DNA of 64,000 bases. Origin: Paracoccaceae bacterium. Its GTDB lineage: Bacteria > Pseudomonadota > Alphaproteobacteria > Rhodobacterales > Rhodobacteraceae. Shown piece after piece: positions 61,401 to 64,000 of the stretch (positions within the stretch are counted from its first letter, which is position 1; each line of letters opens with the position of its first letter). The notes beneath the pieces were generated by a model. It made no database searches, was not told the DNA's origin, and saw only the letters and a list, made by a program, of their open reading frames with translations. A program made the position numbers and the translations under genes. Where the stretch lies: the NCBI GenBank assembly GCA_019429405.1, contig JAHYIZ010000008.1:1-64000 (forward strand), in the 5' to 3' direction.

Positions 61401-62807
61401 ATGGCAAAAGACCTATCCCCCGCCGACGTCCAGCAAGTTGCAGACATGGTGGCCCGCGCCCGCGCGGCAATGGACGAGATCAAGGATTACGATCAGGCGC
61501 AGGTTGACCGGCTGGCGCAGGCGCTCGGCTGGGCCTGCGGCAACGAGAAAACCTTTGTGCGCATCGCCCAGATGGGGGTCGATGAAAGTGGCATCGGCGA
61601 CCGCGAAGGCCGCGCGGGCAAGCGCTTCAAGATCCTCGGCGTTTTGCGTGATGCGCTGCGCGGCAAATCGGTCGGCGTGATCGAGGTCGATGCGGCCAAG
61701 GGCATCACCAAGATCGCCAAGCCCGCAGGCGTCATCGCCAGCCTCATTCCCACCACCAACCCCGAACTGACCCCCCCGGTCACCGGCATCTATGCGATCA
61801 AATGCAAGGATGCGGTGATCTTTTCGCCGCACCCGCGCGCCAAGGCCACCACGTTTGAAATGGTCCGCGTGATGCGCGAGACGCTGAAAAAACTCGGCGC
61901 CCCGGCAGACCTGTTCCAATGTGTCGCAAACCCCTCGATTCCGCTGACGGGCGAGTTGATGGCACAGGCCGACCTGACACTGGCCACCGGCGGCAAACCG
62001 ATGGTCAAGGCCGCCTATTCCAGCGGCAAGCCCGCCTATGGCGTCGGCGCGGGCAACTCGTCCATCGTGATCGACGAGACCGCCAACATCAAGGAAGCCG
62101 CCAACTTCAGCCGCGTTTCGAAAACCTCCGACTTCGGCTCGGGCTGCTCGGCTGATGGCAACCTCTTGATCGACGCCCGTGTTTACGACGCGATGCGCGC
62201 GGCGCTGGTGGCAGAAGGCGGGCATCTCTGCACCCCGGCCGAAAAGGCGCTGCTCGAAAAGGCGATGTGGGATGAAAAAGGCGCCCGCACCATCGCCACC
62301 GTCGCCGTATCGGCACAAACCATCGCCGGTATCGCGGGTTTCAAGATCGCGGATGACCGCAAGTTCATCATGGTCGAGCAAGACGAGATCGGCGAACAGC
62401 ACAAGTTTTCATCCGAAAAGCTTTGCGTCGTCATGGCCTTGTACAAATACCACGGGTTTGACGAGGTGCTGCAAAAGGTGCAGCAGATTTACGAGGTCGG
62501 CGGCAAGGGCCATAGCTGCGGCATCTATTCGTTCGATGATGACCACATCGCCCGGCTTGCCGCCGTGGCGCCGGTTTCGCGCATGATGGTGCGCCAGCCG
62601 CAATCGAAGGCCAACGCGGGGTCGTTCACCAACGGCATGCCGATGACGTCAAGCCTCGGCTGCGGCATCTGGGGCGGCAACATCACCAACGAGAACGTCA
62701 GCCTCAAGCATTACATGAACGTCACCTGGGTTTCGCGCCCGATCGCCGAAGACCGGCCCTCGGACGCCGAGCTGTTCGGCGAGTTCTACAACACCGAGGT
62801 CATGTGA
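61401..62807 (+). CDS. Acylating aldehyde dehydrogenase (sulfoacetaldehyde dehydrogenase SauS-like)
   Basis: The 468-residue enzyme belongs to the CoA-acylating aldehyde dehydrogenases, close to those annotated as SauS. It turns an aldehyde, CoA and NAD(P)+ into an acyl-CoA. 'AGVIASLIPTTNPELTPP' (near 109-126) is the nucleotide-side motif and Cys249 in 'FGSGCSADGN' is the catalytic thiol. The real aldehyde may not be sulfonated; no sulfonate genes are seen nearby. GAGGAGAGCCCGAC precedes the ATG. It overlaps the TPP-enzyme gene by one base, so the two probably work in sequence. Confidence 0.85.
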   Translation: MAKDLSPADVQQVADMVARARAAMDEIKDYDQAQVDRLAQALGWACGNEKTFVRIAQMGVDESGIGDREGRAGKRFKILGVLRDALRGKSVGVIEVDAAKGITKIAKPAGVIASLIPTTNPELTPPVTGIYAIKCKDAVIFSPHPRAKATTFEMVRVMRETLKKLGAPADLFQCVANPSIPLTGELMAQADLTLATGGKPMVKAAYSSGKPAYGVGAGNSSIVIDETANIKEAANFSRVSKTSDFGSGCSADGNLLIDARVYDAMRAALVAEGGHLCTPAEKALLEKAMWDEKGARTIATVAVSAQTIAGIAGFKIADDRKFIMVEQDEIGEQHKFSSEKLCVVMALYKYHGFDEVLQKVQQIYEVGGKGHSCGIYSFDDDHIARLAAVAPVSRMMVRQPQSKANAGSFTNGMPMTSSLGCGIWGGNITNENVSLKHYMNVTWVSRPIAEDRPSDAELFGEFYNTEVM

Positions 62808-64000
62808 TGGCCAAGGAGCTCAATTCGACGCAGCTGGTGCGCTACCTCGAAGGGCGCGGCATCCGCCATGTGTTCGGGCTTTGCGGGCACACCAACATCG
62901 CCGTGCTTTCGGCGATGGCGAACAGCAAGCTCAGCTTCGTCAACGTGCGGCACGAACAGATTTCGGCGCATGCCGCAGACGGTTATGCGCGCGTTACGGG
63001 CCACGCCTCGGTGGTGCTGTCGCACCTCTCGCCGGGGCTGACCAACGCCGCCACCGGGGTCGCCAACGCAGCGCTCGACTGCACCCCCATGGTGGTGATC
63101 GCGGGCGACGTGCCCAGCTACTACTATGGCAAGCACCCGCACCAAGAGGTGAACCTGCACGCCGACGCCAGCCAGTATGAAATTTACCGCCCCTTCGTAA
63201 AGCGGGCCTGGCGGGTTGATACGCCGGAACTCTTCCCCGAAATCATGGAAAAGGCGTTTGCTTTGGCCGAGAGCGGCCAGCCCGGCCCGGTTCTGGTAAA
63301 CGTTCCGATGGATTTCTTTTCCGCCGAGGTCGAAACCGCGCTCTGGGACCGGCTGAAAGCCAACGCGAAGGTGTTGGTGAAACCCTCAATCGACGATGAA
63401 ACCGCGCGCGCCATTATCTCGCGGCTCTTGGACGCCAAGAACCCGGTGATCTACGCGGGCGGCGGCGTGGCGCTGTCGCGCGCCTGGGATGAGTTGCGCG
63501 CGCTGGTGGACCATCTGCAATTGCCCGTGGCCCACAGCCTGATGGGCAAGGGCTGCGTGCCCGATGACCACCCGCTTGTGCTGGGCATGACCGGCTTCTG
63601 GGGCACCAGTTTCACCAACCAGACCACCCGCGAGGCCGACCTGATTCTGGGCCTCGGCACGCGGTTCAAGGAAGCCGATTGCTCGTCTTGGGAGCCGCAA
63701 TACACCTTCGACATCGGCGAAGGCGCCAGCCGCCTGATCCAGATCGACATCGAGCCGCAGGAGATCGGCCGCAACTACCCGGTCGAGATGGGCGTGGTCG
63801 CCGACCTGAAAGCGGCGCTGAAGGTGCTGGTGCGGGTGGCGCGCGACATGGCCCCCAAGGGCGTGCAGCGCCCGGATTTGGTCAAATCCATCGCCGCCTT
63901 CCGGGCCGAATTTGCGGGCCGAAACGCCGAAATGCAGCGTTCCGACGCCTTCCCGATGATGCCCGAGCGCATTCTGGCCGACCTGCGCGCCGAAATGCCG
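62807..64000 (+). CDS. Thiamine pyrophosphate-dependent enzyme, partial at window edge
   Basis: The visible 398 residues (of an expected 550-600) are the N-terminal PYR domain with catalytic Glu50 ('NVRHEQISAHAADGYARV') and the central domain of acetolactate-synthase-like enzymes, including 'PGPVLVNVPMDFF' and 'DLILGLGTRFKEADC'. The PP domain that binds thiamine diphosphate lies beyond 64000. Such enzymes decarboxylate a 2-keto acid; with the acylating dehydrogenase just upstream the aldehyde could be turned into an acyl-CoA. Start overlaps the previous stop (TGATG). Confidence 0.85.
   Translation, partial: MAKELNSTQLVRYLEGRGIRHVFGLCGHTNIAVLSAMANSKLSFVNVRHEQISAHAADGYARVTGHASVVLSHLSPGLTNAATGVANAALDCTPMVVIAGDVPSYYYGKHPHQEVNLHADASQYEIYRPFVKRAWRVDTPELFPEIMEKAFALAESGQPGPVLVNVPMDFFSAEVETALWDRLKANAKVLVKPSIDDETARAIISRLLDAKNPVIYAGGGVALSRAWDELRALVDHLQLPVAHSLMGKGCVPDDHPLVLGMTGFWGTSFTNQTTREADLILGLGTRFKEADCSSWEPQYTFDIGEGASRLIQIDIEPQEIGRNYPVEMGVVADLKAALKVLVRVARDMAPKGVQRPDLVKSIAAFRAEFAGRNAEMQRSDAFPMMPERILADLRAEMP

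Noticed and set aside
61401-64000. True sulfoacetate pathway (SauS with Xsc)
   Set aside because: The dehydrogenase resembles SauS, but the TPP enzyme does not have the typical Xsc start and no sulfonate transport or sulfite genes are seen, so a sulfonated substrate is only one option.

Overview
The window has high G+C throughout and gene content typical of Rhodobacteraceae (Alphaproteobacteria): a Mu-like siphophage tail region, molybdate uptake with a ModE box, gatCA without gatB, TRAP and TTT carboxylate transporters, and a class A RNase P RNA. No rRNA, tRNA or CRISPR array was recognised.

Region 1 (1-16057) is the right half of a transposable, Mu-like prophage. It starts just after the presumed capsid gene with Mu gp35/gp36/gp37-type genes. 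It then switches to a long, non-contractile tail: tail tube, a G/GT-type chaperone pair joined by a -1 frameshift at G GGA AAC, tape measure, a four-gene tail-tip module ordered as in the gene transfer agent, and fibre genes. The end carries cargo: a winged-helix regulator, a membrane protein, a small reverse-strand gene, and a DUF5131 plus TcmP pair. Three GTCACGCTACA repeats and a TTTACA end mark the likely right terminus, just upstream of a chromosomal YbjN-family gene.

Region 2 (16172-36704) is mostly chromosomal housekeeping: proC, csaA-like, a 2-hydroxyacid dehydrogenase, a KAS III-type synthase, tdk, a DEAD-box helicase, dtd, a PfkB kinase, hsp20, rluB-type pseudouridine synthase with ten tandem 11-residue repeats, tadA, an MBL-fold hydrolase and gatCA. 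Inside it is a leftward cluster (24929-30332) coding for XpaC, TelA, a DUF2927 lipoprotein, an SPFH protein and a zinc-ribbon membrane protein, which resembles a membrane-stress module.

Region 3 (36743-47863) holds rnpB with its own promoter, rpmG, a highly structured gene-free stretch, a lower-G+C DUF4145 gene inserted next to ettA, a CAP-domain protein, rimO, a spermidine/iron-type ABC importer and a FAH-family enzyme.

Region 4 (47495-64000) is transport and catabolism. A ModE-like DNA-binding protein precedes modABC, and a ModE box lies directly upstream of modA. A dctPQM TRAP system follows. Last comes a catabolic locus in two operons: tctCBA with an AroE-like dehydrogenase, and (divergent from a LysR gene) an HMG-CoA-lyase-like enzyme, a TIM-barrel isomerase, an acylating aldehyde dehydrogenase and a TPP-dependent enzyme cut by the window edge. 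The same operator, TAACATC-N30-GA(T/C)GTTA, sits upstream of both operons. This joins them into one regulon for an unidentified carboxylate and is the best candidate here for an undescribed pathway.
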